In this document: one piece after another, positions 1 to 8,678 of the stretch | How positions within the stretch are numbered: position 1 is the stretch's first letter | How the letters are laid out: every line of letters starts with the position of its first letter | From: Hyphomicrobiaceae bacterium | Lineage (GTDB): Bacteria > Pseudomonadota > Alphaproteobacteria > Rhizobiales > Ancalomicrobiaceae | Length of the DNA stretch: 39,200 nucleotides | NCBI GenBank assembly: GCA_016793065.1 | Contig: JAEULV010000038.1 | Coordinates: forward strand, 1 to 39,200 | Reading direction: 5' to 3' | Translations under genes and position numbers: made by a program | Notes under the pieces: generated by a model | What the model was told of the DNA's origin: nothing | The model's database searches: none | What the model saw: only the letters and a program-made list of their open reading frames with translations

Positions 1-495
1 GCAGCGGGCGCGATCTTCGCGCCGTACTTCCTGGGCGAGCACGCGACAGCGTTCTGGAACCACATCGTGCCGCTCGCGCATGGCGAAGGCCATCACGACT
101 TCCCGGCCTGGGTGATCTGGGCGCCGCTGACGGTCACCGTCACCGGCTTCATCTTCGCGGTGTTCTTCTATCTTTGGAAGCCAGGCGCGGCGAAGGCGAT
201 GGCGGGTGGGCCGGTTTGGGCCTTCCTCTACAACAAATGGTACTTCGACGAGATTTACGATTTCATCTTCGTCAAAGGCGCGCGCGCGCTCGGCGATCTC
301 TTCTGGAAGGTGGGCGATCAGAAGCTCATCGACGGACTCGGTCCCGATGGCGTCGCCGCCACGTCAAACTTCTTCTCGCGCAATCTGCGCCGCCTGCAGA
401 CGGGCTTTGTGTACCACTACAGCTTCATCATGCTGATCGCGGCGGTGGCGTTTGGCGCCTATGCGATCCTTGCTGGCATCGGAGGCGGCCGATGA
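1..495 (+). CDS. nuoL: NADH-quinone oxidoreductase subunit L, C-terminal end (partial)
   Basis: The frame is open from base 1 and stops at TGA 493-495, so the window holds only the last 164 residues of a protein that is usually 600-700 residues long. NuoL is the distal antiporter-like membrane subunit of respiratory complex I and takes part in proton translocation. What is visible is the end of the protein: a hydrophobic segment (about residues 37-58 of the fragment), a charged stretch with WYFDEIYDF, and a final membrane helix. Similar C-terminal ends, with the sequence RLQTG-YHY before the last helix, are typical of alphaproteobacterial NuoL. The stop codon overlaps the nuoM start (ATGA at 492-495), which indicates translational coupling. 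Alanine codons here are mostly GCG, unlike nuoN and later genes, where GCC prevails. Confidence 0.93.
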   Translation, partial: AAGAIFAPYFLGEHATAFWNHIVPLAHGEGHHDFPAWVIWAPLTVTVTGFIFAVFFYLWKPGAAKAMAGGPVWAFLYNKWYFDEIYDFIFVKGARALGDLFWKVGDQKLIDGLGPDGVAATSNFFSRNLRRLQTGFVYHYSFIMLIAAVAFGAYAILAGIGGGR

Positions 496-2033
496 GCGAG
501 ATCGTGGCTGGCTGGCCCATCCTTTCCATTGTCACGTTCCTGCCGGCGGCGGGTGCGCTGCTCATCCTACTCTCGCGCGCGTCGGCGCGAGGGGAAAACG
601 TCGGCTACGACAACGGCGTCAAGCTGTTGACGCTGCTGATCACGGTCGCGACGTTCGTGGCGTCGCTGTTTGCGTTCGCGGCGTTCGATTTCCGCAATCC
701 GGCATACCAGCTGCAAGAGAGCATTCCGTGGGCGTTCGGCGCCTCGTACGCCATGGGCGTCGACACGCTGGCGATGTCGCTTGTGATGCTGACCACGTTT
801 CTGACGCCGATCTGCATCCTCGCGAGTTGGGTGATCGAAAAGCAGGTCAGCTCCTACATGGTGCTGTTCCTGATCCTGGAGTCGCTGATGATCGGCGTCT
901 TCTGCGCGCAGGATATCATCCTCTTCTATATCTTCTTCGAAGCCGGCCTCATCCCGATGTTCATTCTCATCGGCGTCTGGGGCGGTGAGCGGCGCGTCTA
1001 TGCGGCGTTCAAGTTCTTCCTCTACACGCTGCTGGGATCGCTGCTGATGCTGGTTGCGATCGTCTATATGATTGCAACCGCGCACACCTCGAACATCCCG
1101 GCGCTGACCGCGTTTGCGCAATCGGGCGGGTTCGACACCAACGTTCAGATTTGGCTCTGGCTCGCATTCTTCGCCTCGTTCGCGGTGAAGATGCCGATGT
1201 GGCCGGTGCACACCTGGTTGCCGGATGCCCACGTCGAGGCGCCGACCGCCGGTTCGGTCATCCTTGCGGGTATCCTGCTGAAGATGGGTGGTTACGGCTT
1301 CCTGCGCTTCTCGCTGCCGATGTTCCCGGTGGCCTCCGAGATGTTCGCGCCGCTGGTGTTCACCATGTCGGTCGTGGCGATCATCTACACCTCGCTCGTC
1401 GCGATGGTGCAGGAGGACATGAAGAAGCTGATCGCCTATTCGTCCGTCGCCCACATGGGCTTCGTCACCATGGGCATCTTCACTCTCAACATCCAGGGCG
1501 TGCAGGGCGCGGTGTTCCAGATGCTGTCGCACGGCATCGTCTCCGGCGCGTTGTTCCTCTGCGTCGGCGTCGTCTACGACCGCCTGCACACCCGCGAGAT
1601 CGCCGCCTATGGCGGTGTCGCCAACCGGATGCCGTGGTACGCGCTGGCCTTCCTGGTGTTCACCATGGCCAATGTCGGCCTGCCGGGCACCTCGGGCTTC
1701 GTCGGCGAGTTCCTGACGCTGATGGGCGCCTTCAAGCGCAACACCTGGATCGCGTTCTTCGCCACCTCCGGCGTCATCCTCTCGGCCTGCTATGCCCTGT
1801 GGCTGTTCCGTCAGGTGGTGTGGGGCGAGGTCGTCAAGTCGGCGGTCAAGTCGCTGTCCGACCTGACACTGCGCGAGAAGGTGATCCTGGCGCCGCTGGT
1901 GTTCTTCACTATCTTCTACGGCGTCTACCCGATGCCGGTCTTCAACGTCACGTCGGCGTCGCTCGAGAAGCTGATCTCGGACTACAAGGCGGCGATCGCC
2001 GCCGCCGGCAAGACCGCGATGTTGCTGAACTGA
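492..2033 (+). CDS. nuoM: NADH-quinone oxidoreductase subunit M
   Basis: This 513-residue polytopic membrane protein is the second antiporter-like subunit of complex I, in the inner membrane. The ATG at 492 overlaps the nuoL stop. The residues of the proton path are present: Glu150 in [12 protein letters not shown] and Lys233 in [18 protein letters not shown], followed by the conserved [12 protein letters not shown] and a second lysine in ILLKMGGYG (about Lys264). Length is normal for the family. The odd point is codon usage. By hand count, Ala codons before about position 1270 are roughly 4:1 GCG over GCC, whereas after about 1320 they are near 1:1, and nuoN prefers GCC. The shift coincides with the most conserved block of the gene. 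The next gene, nuoN, is 382 bp away instead of the usual few bases. Confidence 0.96.
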   Translation: MSEIVAGWPILSIVTFLPAAGALLILLSRASARGENVGYDNGVKLLTLLITVATFVASLFAFAAFDFRNPAYQLQESIPWAFGASYAMGVDTLAMSLVMLTTFLTPICILASWVIEKQVSSYMVLFLILESLMIGVFCAQDIILFYIFFEAGLIPMFILIGVWGGERRVYAAFKFFLYTLLGSLLMLVAIVYMIATAHTSNIPALTAFAQSGGFDTNVQIWLWLAFFASFAVKMPMWPVHTWLPDAHVEAPTAGSVILAGILLKMGGYGFLRFSLPMFPVASEMFAPLVFTMSVVAIIYTSLVAMVQEDMKKLIAYSSVAHMGFVTMGIFTLNIQGVQGAVFQMLSHGIVSGALFLCVGVVYDRLHTREIAAYGGVANRMPWYALAFLVFTMANVGLPGTSGFVGEFLTLMGAFKRNTWIAFFATSGVILSACYALWLFRQVVWGEVVKSAVKSLSDLTLREKVILAPLVFFTIFYGVYPMPVFNVTSASLEKLISDYKAAIAAAGKTAMLLN

Positions 2034-2415
2034 CGAATTGCCCTGGCCGGCCGCGCCGCCTTGGCGCGCTCGGATCTGGGCAGTCGCTACGTTGGGCGGT
2101 CGCAACGTCATTTGACCGCCGTTCGCGCCTTTCGGGACGCGGGCGGCACGTGTAGAGCGGGCTCCTGCCGTGTCGCCCGGCGCGGTCGGACGAAGCTCGT
2201 GATACCTGGGGCATCGGCAATGCTCCCTGGTATTCCGCATGCCGGTCTCGCCGGCCGCCGATGCATCGCATGCCTCGGTCGGTCGTCGGGAAGACGGCAT
2301 TTGTTCAGGGCCGGATGCGTCAGCATCCGCAGCCCCGGTATGAAACAGGGAAACGAGAGCCGCGCGCATCGGCTGCGATGCGATCGGTTCGAGAGTTCAC
2401 GAAAAGGCCCGCGCG
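2034..2415 (+). other. 382-bp spacer between nuoM and nuoN
   Basis: I see no convincing gene here. One frame stays open from 2061 but runs about 100 bases into nuoN and resembles nothing I know. The stretch contains several inverted repeats: GGCGGTC at 2095-2101 with GACCGCC at 2114-2120, and a perfect 7-bp stem with a GTCA loop at 2312-2329 (CGGATGC/GCATCCG). None is followed by a T-run, so they are not clear terminators. A spacer of this size inside a nuo operon is unusual. It may hold a promoter for nuoN, but no -35/-10 pair stands out. Confidence 0.5.
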
Positions 2416-3852
2416 ATGACGTCCGTCCCGCTTCCCGTTCTGATGCCGGCGCTGCCGGAGATCCTGCTCGCCGTCGGCGCCATGGTGCTGCTGATGATCG
2501 GCGCGTTTCTCGGTGAGAAGTCGACCAGCACCATCACCGGGCTCGCCATCGCGCTGCTCGTCTTCGTCCTTGGCCTGCTCGTCGTGGCGCCGCCTTACGG
2601 CACGACCTTCGGCGGCAGCTTTGTGCTCGACAGCTTCGCCCGCTTCATCAAGATCCTGTCGGTCGGCGGTTCAGCCATCGCCATTGCCATGTCGATCGGC
2701 TTTGCCCGCGCCGAGAAGTTTGACCGCTTCGAGCTGCCGATCCTGATGGTCCTCGCCACCGTCGGCATGGGCATCATCGTTTCGGCCCGCGACATGATCG
2801 CCCTCTACATGGGCGTCGAGCTGATGTCGCTGGCGCTCTACGTCATCGCCGCCTTCAATCGCGACAACCTGCGCTCAACCGAGGCCGGCCTGAAGTACTT
2901 CGTTCTCGGCGCGCTGTCGTCGGGCATGCTGCTCTACGGCGCCTCGCTGATCTACGGCTTCACCGGGCATGTCGGCTTTGCCGGCATCGCCGCCAGCATC
3001 AAGGCCAACGGCGCCGGTGTCGGCTTCGTCTTCGGCCTGGTGTTCGTCCTCGCCGGCCTGTCGTTCAAGATCTCGGCCGTGCCGTTCCACATGTGGACGC
3101 CGGACGTCTATGAAGGCGCGCCGACGCCGATCACCGCCTTCTTCGCCGCCGCGCCGAAGGTCGCCGCCATGGGCATGTTCCTGCGCATCGTCGTCGACGG
3201 CTTCGGCCCGGCGACGGCGCAGTGGCAGCAGGTGGTGGTGTTCATCGCCATTGCCTCGATGACCCTCGGCGCCTTCGCCGGCATCGGCCAGAAGAACATC
3301 AAGCGCCTGATGGCCTATTCGTCGATCGCCAACATGGGCTTCGCCCTGGTCGGCCTCGCCGCCGGCACCGCCAAGGGCGTCGAGGGCGTCATCCTGTTCA
3401 TGACCATCTACCTCGCCATGACGCTCGGCGCCTTCGCCGTGATCCTGTCGCTGCGGCGCAAGGAAGGCATGGTCGAGGACATGAGCGAACTCGCCGGCCT
3501 GTCGCGCACCCATCCGGCCGTTGCCTGGTCGCTGGCGATCCTGCTGTTCTCGCTGATCGGCATCCCGCCGCTCGCCGGCTTCTACGGCAAGTTCGCGGTG
3601 TTCGGCGCCGCCGTCGAGCAGAAGCTGTGGACGCTCGCCATCCTCGGCATCATCACCTCCGCCATCGGCGCCTACTACTACCTGCGCCTGATCAAGATCA
3701 TGTTCTTCGATCAGCCGGTCGCGGCCTTCGAGCCCATGCCGATGGAGCAGAAGGTGGTGTTGACCGGTTCGGTCGCCTTCGTCCTGCTGTTCGTCGTCTT
3801 CGGCAACCCGCTGATCGAGGCATCGGCCCGCGCCGCCAAGTCGTTGTTCTGA
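2416..3852 (+). CDS. nuoN: NADH-quinone oxidoreductase subunit N
   Basis: This 478-residue polytopic inner-membrane protein is the third antiporter-like subunit of complex I. Family signatures are clear: [12 protein letters not shown] with the membrane glutamate, the [22 protein letters not shown] block with its conserved lysine, the [15 protein letters not shown] helix, and the C-terminal [12 protein letters not shown]. The ATG at 2416 gives the expected N-terminus, although no strong ribosome binding site precedes it. Codon use is strongly GCC/CTC/GGC-rich, like the genes that follow and unlike nuoL and the first half of nuoM. birA starts 4 nt after the stop codon, so nuoN-birA-rnj form one transcription unit, as in many Rhizobiales. 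Confidence 0.97.
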   Translation: MTSVPLPVLMPALPEILLAVGAMVLLMIGAFLGEKSTSTITGLAIALLVFVLGLLVVAPPYGTTFGGSFVLDSFARFIKILSVGGSAIAIAMSIGFARAEKFDRFELPILMVLATVGMGIIVSARDMIALYMGVELMSLALYVIAAFNRDNLRSTEAGLKYFVLGALSSGMLLYGASLIYGFTGHVGFAGIAASIKANGAGVGFVFGLVFVLAGLSFKISAVPFHMWTPDVYEGAPTPITAFFAAAPKVAAMGMFLRIVVDGFGPATAQWQQVVVFIAIASMTLGAFAGIGQKNIKRLMAYSSIANMGFALVGLAAGTAKGVEGVILFMTIYLAMTLGAFAVILSLRRKEGMVEDMSELAGLSRTHPAVAWSLAILLFSLIGIPPLAGFYGKFAVFGAAVEQKLWTLAILGIITSAIGAYYYLRLIKIMFFDQPVAAFEPMPMEQKVVLTGSVAFVLLFVVFGNPLIEASARAAKSLF

Positions 3853-3856
3853 GCGG

Positions 3857-4642
3857 ATGGGCGAGGGCAGGGGCGTCGAACTCGGCGGCGGCTATCGCCA
3901 TCTTGCCCTCGACACCGTCGGATCCACCAATGCCGAATGCCTCGCCCGCGCCAGCGCCGGCGAGGCCGGCCCGCTCTGGGTCACCGCCAACCGGCAGCAG
4001 TCGGGCCGCGGTCGCCGCGGCCGCCTCTGGGTGTCCGAGCCCGGCAATCTCTACGCCTCGCTGCTGCTGACCAACCCGGCGCCGCCGGCGTGCCTTGGGC
4101 AATTGCCGATGGTTGTCGCCGTAGCGCTGCAGCAGGCTGCCGCCCGGGCAACTGGGCAAGGTGAGCGCCTGCGCATCAAGTGGCCCAACGATCTGCTGCT
4201 CGACGGCATGAAAGTGGCCGGCATCCTGCTTGAAAGCCAGGGCCTGCCCGACGGCCGCACGGTCGTGGTGATCGGGATCGGCGTCAACTGTCGGCATGCG
4301 CCGGAGCAATCAGAAACCCCGGCGACCAGCCTTGCGGCTTGCGGACTGACGGTTGCGCCGGATATCCTGTTTGCTCATCTGGTTGAGGCTGTCGACCAGG
4401 CCCTCCGCGCCTGGCGGCGCGGCACCGATTTCGCCCGGATCCGGGAGCGCTGGCTGGCGGCATGCCGCGGCCTTGGCGATCCGATCCGGGTCAGGCTGCA
4501 CGATCGCGAATTGCACGGCCGCTTTGCCGCGCTCGACCGCGACGGTCAGCTGATCCTGGAACTGTCTGAGGGTCACCGCGAGACGATTTCAGCCGGTGAT
4601 GTGTTTTTGCTCGGCCCGACAACGGGCCCGAACCGAGGTTAA
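3857..4642 (+). CDS. birA: Biotin--[acetyl-CoA-carboxylase] ligase (class I BirA)
   Basis: This 261-residue cytoplasmic enzyme activates biotin with ATP and attaches it to the acceptor lysine of biotin carboxyl carrier domains such as that of acetyl-CoA carboxylase. Motifs in order: GSTN (residues 22-25), the biotinyl-AMP loop GRGRRGR (50-56), KWPNDLL (108-114) and the MKVAGIL segment with Lys119. A C-terminal beta domain follows. There is no N-terminal helix-turn-helix, so this is a monofunctional ligase, not the E. coli-type repressor-ligase. It lies 4 nt after nuoN and 3 nt before rnj. The nuoN-birA-rnj order is common in alphaproteobacteria. Confidence 0.95.
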   Translation: MGEGRGVELGGGYRHLALDTVGSTNAECLARASAGEAGPLWVTANRQQSGRGRRGRLWVSEPGNLYASLLLTNPAPPACLGQLPMVVAVALQQAAARATGQGERLRIKWPNDLLLDGMKVAGILLESQGLPDGRTVVVIGIGVNCRHAPEQSETPATSLAACGLTVAPDILFAHLVEAVDQALRAWRRGTDFARIRERWLAACRGLGDPIRVRLHDRELHGRFAALDRDGQLILELSEGHRETISAGDVFLLGPTTGPNRG

Positions 4643-4645
4643 GGC

Positions 4646-6328
4646 ATGGCGCGTCGCGCTGACACGGATCACGACTTGGTATTTCTCCCGCTCGGCGGGG
4701 TTGGTGAAATCGGCATGAACTGCGCGCTCTACGGCACCGGGCCGGAGGACGCGCGCGACTGGATCATGGTCGATTGCGGCGTGACGTTCGCCAGCGAGCT
4801 GAACGAGCCGGGCGTCGATCTCGTCTTCCCCGACATCCGGTTCGCCGTCGACGAGCGCCCGAACCTGCGCGGCATCATCATCACCCACGCGCATGAGGAC
4901 CATTTCGGCGCGCTGCTGACGCTGTGGCCGCAGCTCAAGGTGCCGGTCTACATGACGCCGTTCTCCGCCGGCCTGCTCGAGGCCAAGGCGGCGAGCGAGC
5001 CGGGTGCGCCGAAGATCAAGATCATCCGCTTCGATGTCGGCGACGTCCTCGATCTCGGGCCGTTCAAGGTCGAGGCCCTCGGCGTCGCCCACTCGATTCC
5101 CGATGCCGTGGCGTTGGCCATCCACTCGCCGCTCGGCACGGTGCTGCACACCGGCGACTGGAAGATCGACGAGACCCCGGTCGTCGGCAACCGCACCGAT
5201 TTCGACCGGCTGGCCCGCCTCGGCGATGCCGGCGTGCTGGCGCTGGTCGGCGATTCGACCAACGCGGTGCGCGATGGCATCAGCCCGAGCGAGGCCGATG
5301 TCGGCCGCACCCTGGCCGAGATCATCCGCACCGCCAAGGCTCGTGTCGCCGTCACCACCTTCGCCTCCAACATCGCCCGCATCCGCTCGGTCGGCGAGGC
5401 CGCCCTTGCCGCCGACCGTCAGGTCGTCGTCATCGGCCGCGCCATGCGCCGCGCCATCGATGTCGCCCGCGAACTCGGCATGCTCGACGGCCTGCCGGAA
5501 TTCCTCGACGAGGAGGCCTATGGCTACCTGCCGCGCGACCGGGTGGTGGCGCTGTGCACCGGCAGCCAGGGCGAGGAGCGCGCCGCGCTTTCGCGCATCG
5601 CCGACGATCAGCACAAGTCGGTCGCGCTGTCGAAGGGCGACGTGGTGATCTTCTCCTCGCGCACCATTCCCGGCAACGAGAAGTCGGTCAACAAGGTCAT
5701 CAACGGCCTGGCCACCAAGCATATCGACATCGTCACCGATCGCGATGCGCTGGTGCACGTCTCCGGCCATCCGCGCCGCGAGGAGTTGGCGCGCATGTTC
5801 GCCGCCGTGCGGCCGCGCATCTGCATTCCGGTCCATGGCGAGGCGCTGCACCTCAACGCCCACGAGAAGCTGGCGCGCGCCTGCGGCGTCAAGGACGTGG
5901 TGATGGCCAGGGACGGCGCGATCGTCCGCCTGGCGCCCGGCCATCCCGAGATCATCGACGAGGCCTTCGCCGGCCGGGTGTTCCGCGACGGCCATCTGGT
6001 GATCGATCCCGAGATGTCGGGCGTCGGCGAGCGCCGCAAGGCGTCGTTCGCCGGCACGGTCACCGTCACCTATGTCGTCGACGCCAAGGGCACGCTTCTC
6101 GGCGATCCGAAGGTGGCGCTGATCGGGCTGCCGAAGATCAACGCCCGCGCCGTGCCGTTCACCGAGATCGTCATCGATGCGGCCCGCGGCGTCATCGAGG
6201 GCTTCCCCAAGGCCCGCCGCAAGGACAGCGACGCGGTCAACGACGCGGTGAAGCGCGCGGTCCGCAGCGCCGTCAACGAGGCCTGGGGCAAAAAGCCTAT
6301 ATGCAACGTCATCGCCCATATCGTATGA
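4646..6328 (+). CDS. rnj: Ribonuclease J
   Basis: This 560-residue metallo-beta-lactamase/beta-CASP ribonuclease acts in RNA decay and rRNA maturation and has endo- and 5'-exonuclease activity in studied relatives. The zinc-binding HAHEDH motif is at residues 81-86. Further family signs are the early LGGVGEIGMN, HTGDWKID, GDSTNA, and the beta-CASP segment with TGSQGEERAALSRIA and VSGHPRREEL. The C-terminal part carries the connecting and J-specific regions, and the total length fits alphaproteobacterial RNase J. ATG 4646 follows the birA stop by 3 nt. The 165 bp between this gene and mce contain no recognisable gene. Confidence 0.97.
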   Translation: MARRADTDHDLVFLPLGGVGEIGMNCALYGTGPEDARDWIMVDCGVTFASELNEPGVDLVFPDIRFAVDERPNLRGIIITHAHEDHFGALLTLWPQLKVPVYMTPFSAGLLEAKAASEPGAPKIKIIRFDVGDVLDLGPFKVEALGVAHSIPDAVALAIHSPLGTVLHTGDWKIDETPVVGNRTDFDRLARLGDAGVLALVGDSTNAVRDGISPSEADVGRTLAEIIRTAKARVAVTTFASNIARIRSVGEAALAADRQVVVIGRAMRRAIDVARELGMLDGLPEFLDEEAYGYLPRDRVVALCTGSQGEERAALSRIADDQHKSVALSKGDVVIFSSRTIPGNEKSVNKVINGLATKHIDIVTDRDALVHVSGHPRREELARMFAAVRPRICIPVHGEALHLNAHEKLARACGVKDVVMARDGAIVRLAPGHPEIIDEAFAGRVFRDGHLVIDPEMSGVGERRKASFAGTVTVTYVVDAKGTLLGDPKVALIGLPKINARAVPFTEIVIDAARGVIEGFPKARRKDSDAVNDAVKRAVRSAVNEAWGKKPICNVIAHIV

Positions 6329-6493
6329 GCGATGGATCGCCGCCGTCCGGACCGCGTGGCCCGATCGGCGCGGCTTGGGCCGAAAGCCCGGTTTCAGGCG
6401 CGGCCAGCGCTCGCGATTGAGCGATGGCCCCGCTGGCGCTATTCAAGGTGAGCGGGTCCGGTGTCGTGGGTCCGCCTGTGTGGGAGACCCATG

Positions 6494-6898
6494 ATGATCG
6501 GTCGTTTCAATCACGTAGCCATCGCGGTGAAGAACCTCGATTCCGCCACTGCGCTCTACCGCGATACGCTCGGCGCCGATGTGTCCGATCCGCTGCCGCA
6601 GCCGGAGCACGGCGTCACGGTCGTGTTTATCACCCTGCCCAACACCAAGATCGAACTGCTCGAGCCGCTGGGCGAGGCGAGCCCGATCGCCAAGTTCCTC
6701 GAGAAGAACCCCGACGGCGGCATTCATCACGTCTGCTACGAGGTCGACGACATCTTCACCGCCCGCGATCGGCTGAAGAACGAGGGCGCCCGCATCCTCG
6801 GCAATGGCGAGCCCAAGATCGGCGCCCATGGCAAGCCGGTGCTGTTCCTGCACCCCAAGGACTTCCTCGGCACCCTGGTCGAGCTGGAACAGGCCTGA
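6494..6898 (+). CDS. mce: Methylmalonyl-CoA epimerase
   Basis: This 134-residue protein of the vicinal oxygen chelate fold interconverts the (R) and (S) forms of methylmalonyl-CoA, linking propionyl-CoA carboxylase to methylmalonyl-CoA mutase. It begins MIGRFNHVAIAV, with the first metal ligand at His7; GGIHHVCYEVDD carries the second His and the C-terminal LVELEQ the glutamate ligand. The open frame extends upstream to 6461, but ATG 6494 has GGGAG at 6482-6486 with 7-nt spacing and gives the typical N-terminus; ATG 6491 is the alternative. A strong terminator follows. The order rnj-mce-DUF1467 is conserved in Rhizobiales. Confidence 0.93.
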   Translation: MIGRFNHVAIAVKNLDSATALYRDTLGADVSDPLPQPEHGVTVVFITLPNTKIELLEPLGEASPIAKFLEKNPDGGIHHVCYEVDDIFTARDRLKNEGARILGNGEPKIGAHGKPVLFLHPKDFLGTLVELEQA

Positions 6899-6925
6899 TC
6901 GCTTCCCCTGATCGCTCTCCTGCTG

Positions 6926-6958
6926 ACGCCGCCGGCCGCACCGGCGGCGTTTTCGTTT
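6926..6958 (+). terminator. Intrinsic terminator after mce
   Basis: A perfect 10-bp GC-rich stem (ACGCCGCCGG, 6926-6935, with CCGGCGGCGT, 6941-6950) has a 5-nt loop and is followed by TTTCGTTT. It lies 27 bp after the mce stop and should end the nuo-birA-rnj-mce transcript. Confidence 0.88.
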
Positions 6959-7003
6959 CCAACGGCGACAGATGCGGACAGCGCATGCAGGCATCGGTCG
7001 CGA

Positions 7004-7015
7004 AAAGTGCACTTT
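7004..7015. promoter_or_regulatory. 12-bp palindrome upstream of the secreted-protein gene
   Basis: AAAGTGCACTTT is a perfect palindrome about 97 bp before the start of the small secreted protein. It could be an operator, or a relic of an intergenic repeat. Nothing in the window identifies a binding protein. Confidence 0.3.
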
Positions 7016-7111
7016 CGGCAAAATTCCTTGAACCGGTTTCGCCGCTCCGGCGACCAATGGTCAAGAAGGCCGGCACGGACCTTCAAGACCAGATCGAACC
7101 GGAGACGAACA

Positions 7112-7405
7112 ATGACCTCGCTCAAGACCCTCGCTTTCGCCACCCTCGCCGCCCTGACCGCCTTCACCGCGACTGTATCGACCAGCAGCACCGCCGAAGC
7201 CGGCTGGCGTCCGGAACACGCCTTCGCCGCCGGCGTCGCCACCGGCTTCATCGCCCCGGTGATCATCGGCGCCGCCACCCGGCCGCACTACGTCGCCGAG
7301 GAAGAAGTCATCGTTCGCCCGCGCCGCGCCTGCTACACCGAGGAGCGCTACAACCGCTACGGCGACTATATCGGCACCCGCCGCGTCTGCCGCTCGCGCT
7401 ACTGA
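7112..7405 (+). CDS. Small secreted protein of unknown function
   Basis: I do not recognise this 97-residue protein. It has a typical Sec signal peptide: MTSLKTLAF, then an Ala/Leu/Thr-rich hydrophobic core and a probable signal peptidase I site after AEA (about residue 30). The mature part of about 67 residues starts GWRPEHAF, contains a short Gly/Ala/Ile-rich hydrophobic stretch that could insert in or lie against a membrane, then a basic, Tyr- and Arg-rich end with two cysteines (RRACYTEERYNRYG and RRVCRSRY) that could form a disulfide. The start at 7112 is supported by GGAG at 7101-7104 with 7-nt spacing; an upstream in-frame ATG at 7007 would destroy the signal peptide. It stands alone between terminator-like hairpins. 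Confidence 0.75.
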   Translation: MTSLKTLAFATLAALTAFTATVSTSSTAEAGWRPEHAFAAGVATGFIAPVIIGAATRPHYVAEEEVIVRPRRACYTEERYNRYGDYIGTRRVCRSRY

Positions 7406-7440
7406 ACCGGCGCCGGCTCGACAGCCTGAACGTCTCCGGA

Positions 7441-7471
7441 TGGCCCGTGTGGGAAGCACCCACGCGGGCCA
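7441..7471 (+). terminator. Stable hairpin after the secreted-protein gene
   Basis: TGGCCCGTGTGGG (7441-7453) pairs with CCCACGCGGGCCA (7459-7471) over 13 bp with a single G-U pair and a 5-nt AAGCA loop. It begins 35 bp after the stop codon. No T-run follows on either strand, so termination or 3'-end protection is inferred from position and stability only. Confidence 0.45.
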
Positions 7472-7634
7472 CGGTGCGTCGGGGGCTCGCCGGACGATGA
7501 CGGGTGCCCTGCCGCCGCGCGGCCATGAGAGGCCAAAGCAGGGAAAGCCGCCGACACGGCACGGATGGCGCTTGGGGCTTCTCTTTGCCGGTCGTCGGCG
7601 ATAGGATACGCTAATCGGCCAACCGGAACGCCCC

Positions 7635-7898
7635 ATGCAGATTTCGACGCTTCTCGCCATCTACTTCGTCATGTGGTGGATCACGCTGTTCACGATCCTG
7701 CCAATCCGTGTCCGCACCCAGGAGGAGGCCGGCGAGGTTGTCCCGGGCACCACCGCCTCGGCACCGGCCCAACCGATGTTGCTGAAGAAGATGCTGTGGA
7801 CGACGCTGGTTTCGGCGGTTTTGTTCGCCATCGCCTCGGCGATCCACGTCCTTGGCGGGATCGGCATGGAAGATATCCTGTTCCTGCCGAAGCGGTGA
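7635..7898 (+). CDS. DUF1467 family inner-membrane protein
   Basis: This 87-residue protein has two predicted membrane helices (about residues 6-24 and 53-75) joined by a loop containing PIRVRTQEEAGEVVPGT. The pattern WWxTLF.ILPxxVRTQ..AGEVVPGT with a later KK.LWTT is what I know as DUF1467, a small Rhizobiales family of unknown function usually found downstream of mce and upstream of proS. Here mce is indeed the nearby conserved gene, but proS does not follow; the next gene is lexA, about 880 bp away. The ATG at 7635 is followed directly by the hydrophobic N-terminus and is the only sensible start. Confidence 0.85.
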   Translation: MQISTLLAIYFVMWWITLFTILPIRVRTQEEAGEVVPGTTASAPAQPMLLKKMLWTTLVSAVLFAIASAIHVLGGIGMEDILFLPKR

Positions 7899-8678
7899 CG
7901 CGCAAAGGCGCCTGTCTCGCGATCGGTTTAGAGAAGAAGACCATCAGGGGACCGGCCAGGTCCCAGGCGACCGGCGCGACGGACGATTCGCAGTTGCGCC
8001 AAGGGCCGCGATAATTGATCCCGCGGGATGATTATAATCAAAAACACGTATTCGCTTGGGTCGAATGCGGACCCGGGCCTCTTTGGCTAGGCGCTGGGCT
8101 AGCCGCTTGATATCCTTCGGTTTGCTGGAGATCTTGATCGGCGCGCTCTTCCTCCCGCTGATCGGTCGCCACGGCGGCAAGCCATGGTCCGGGACGCGGC
8201 GGCAAGCCACGGCGTGGATGTTCCGACCTGAAACGGGGCATCCACGCATCCGCCGATAGGCCACCCGACCGCTGCGCCGTGCACTTGCCGTGACGGTTCC
8301 TCGCCTGCATTCATCGTTCCGCTCCAAGGGGATGGCGGGAAACAGGCGTGTCGTAACCTGCTCGTTGGGCAAGACGCCGACGATCGCGGCGTTGCCCGAT
8401 CCCGCCGTCCAACCGCTCGGTCCGGTCCGCTCGCGCGCCTCAATGAACGCGCCACAGCAAGCTCCGGCGCCACGGAGCGCCCGCCCGTTGCCAGATCCGC
8501 CGCGCTGGAGCCAGATCGCGCCTGATCAATCCGGATTAGGGCTCGCTTCCCCAATCGACCAGAACGGTGCAACGAGCGCGCGACTTAGGCCACCGAAGCC
8601 AGAAATTGCCTCGTCCGAACACGGCCGACGGCACTACCATCCAGGCCCGGCGAAACGAATGCTTCGAGCAATTTTCGC
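7899..8678. other. Long gene-poor stretch between the DUF1467 gene and lexA
   Basis: No gene is convincing in these 780 bases. A reverse frame (8372 to 7944) contains a basic segment resembling a folded protein (PKDIKRLAQRLAKEARVR), but it has no good start or ribosome binding site and matches no family I know, so it may be a decayed gene. Visible structure: an inverted repeat GGGACC/GGTCCC with a 5-nt loop at 7948-7964, a 12-bp perfect palindrome ATCCCGCGGGAT at 8018-8029 in a local AT-rich patch, and a 13-bp direct repeat at 8172-8184 and 8197-8209. This is where the usual Rhizobiales gene order (DUF1467 then proS) breaks. Confidence 0.4.

Noticed and set aside
567-2369. Reverse 600-codon frame opposite nuoM
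   Set aside because: Antisense shadow rich in Arg, His, Asp and Gln, whereas nuoM on the other strand has all family motifs.
2061-2516. Plus-strand gene of 151 codons between nuoM and nuoN
   Set aside because: It overlaps nuoN by 100 bp, its translation is Arg/Ser-rich without domain features, and it lacks a ribosome binding site.
7944-8372. Reverse-strand 142-codon gene before lexA
   Set aside because: No ribosome binding site, no recognised domain beyond one basic helix-like stretch, and low-complexity ends. Kept only as a possible decayed gene in the intergenic entry.
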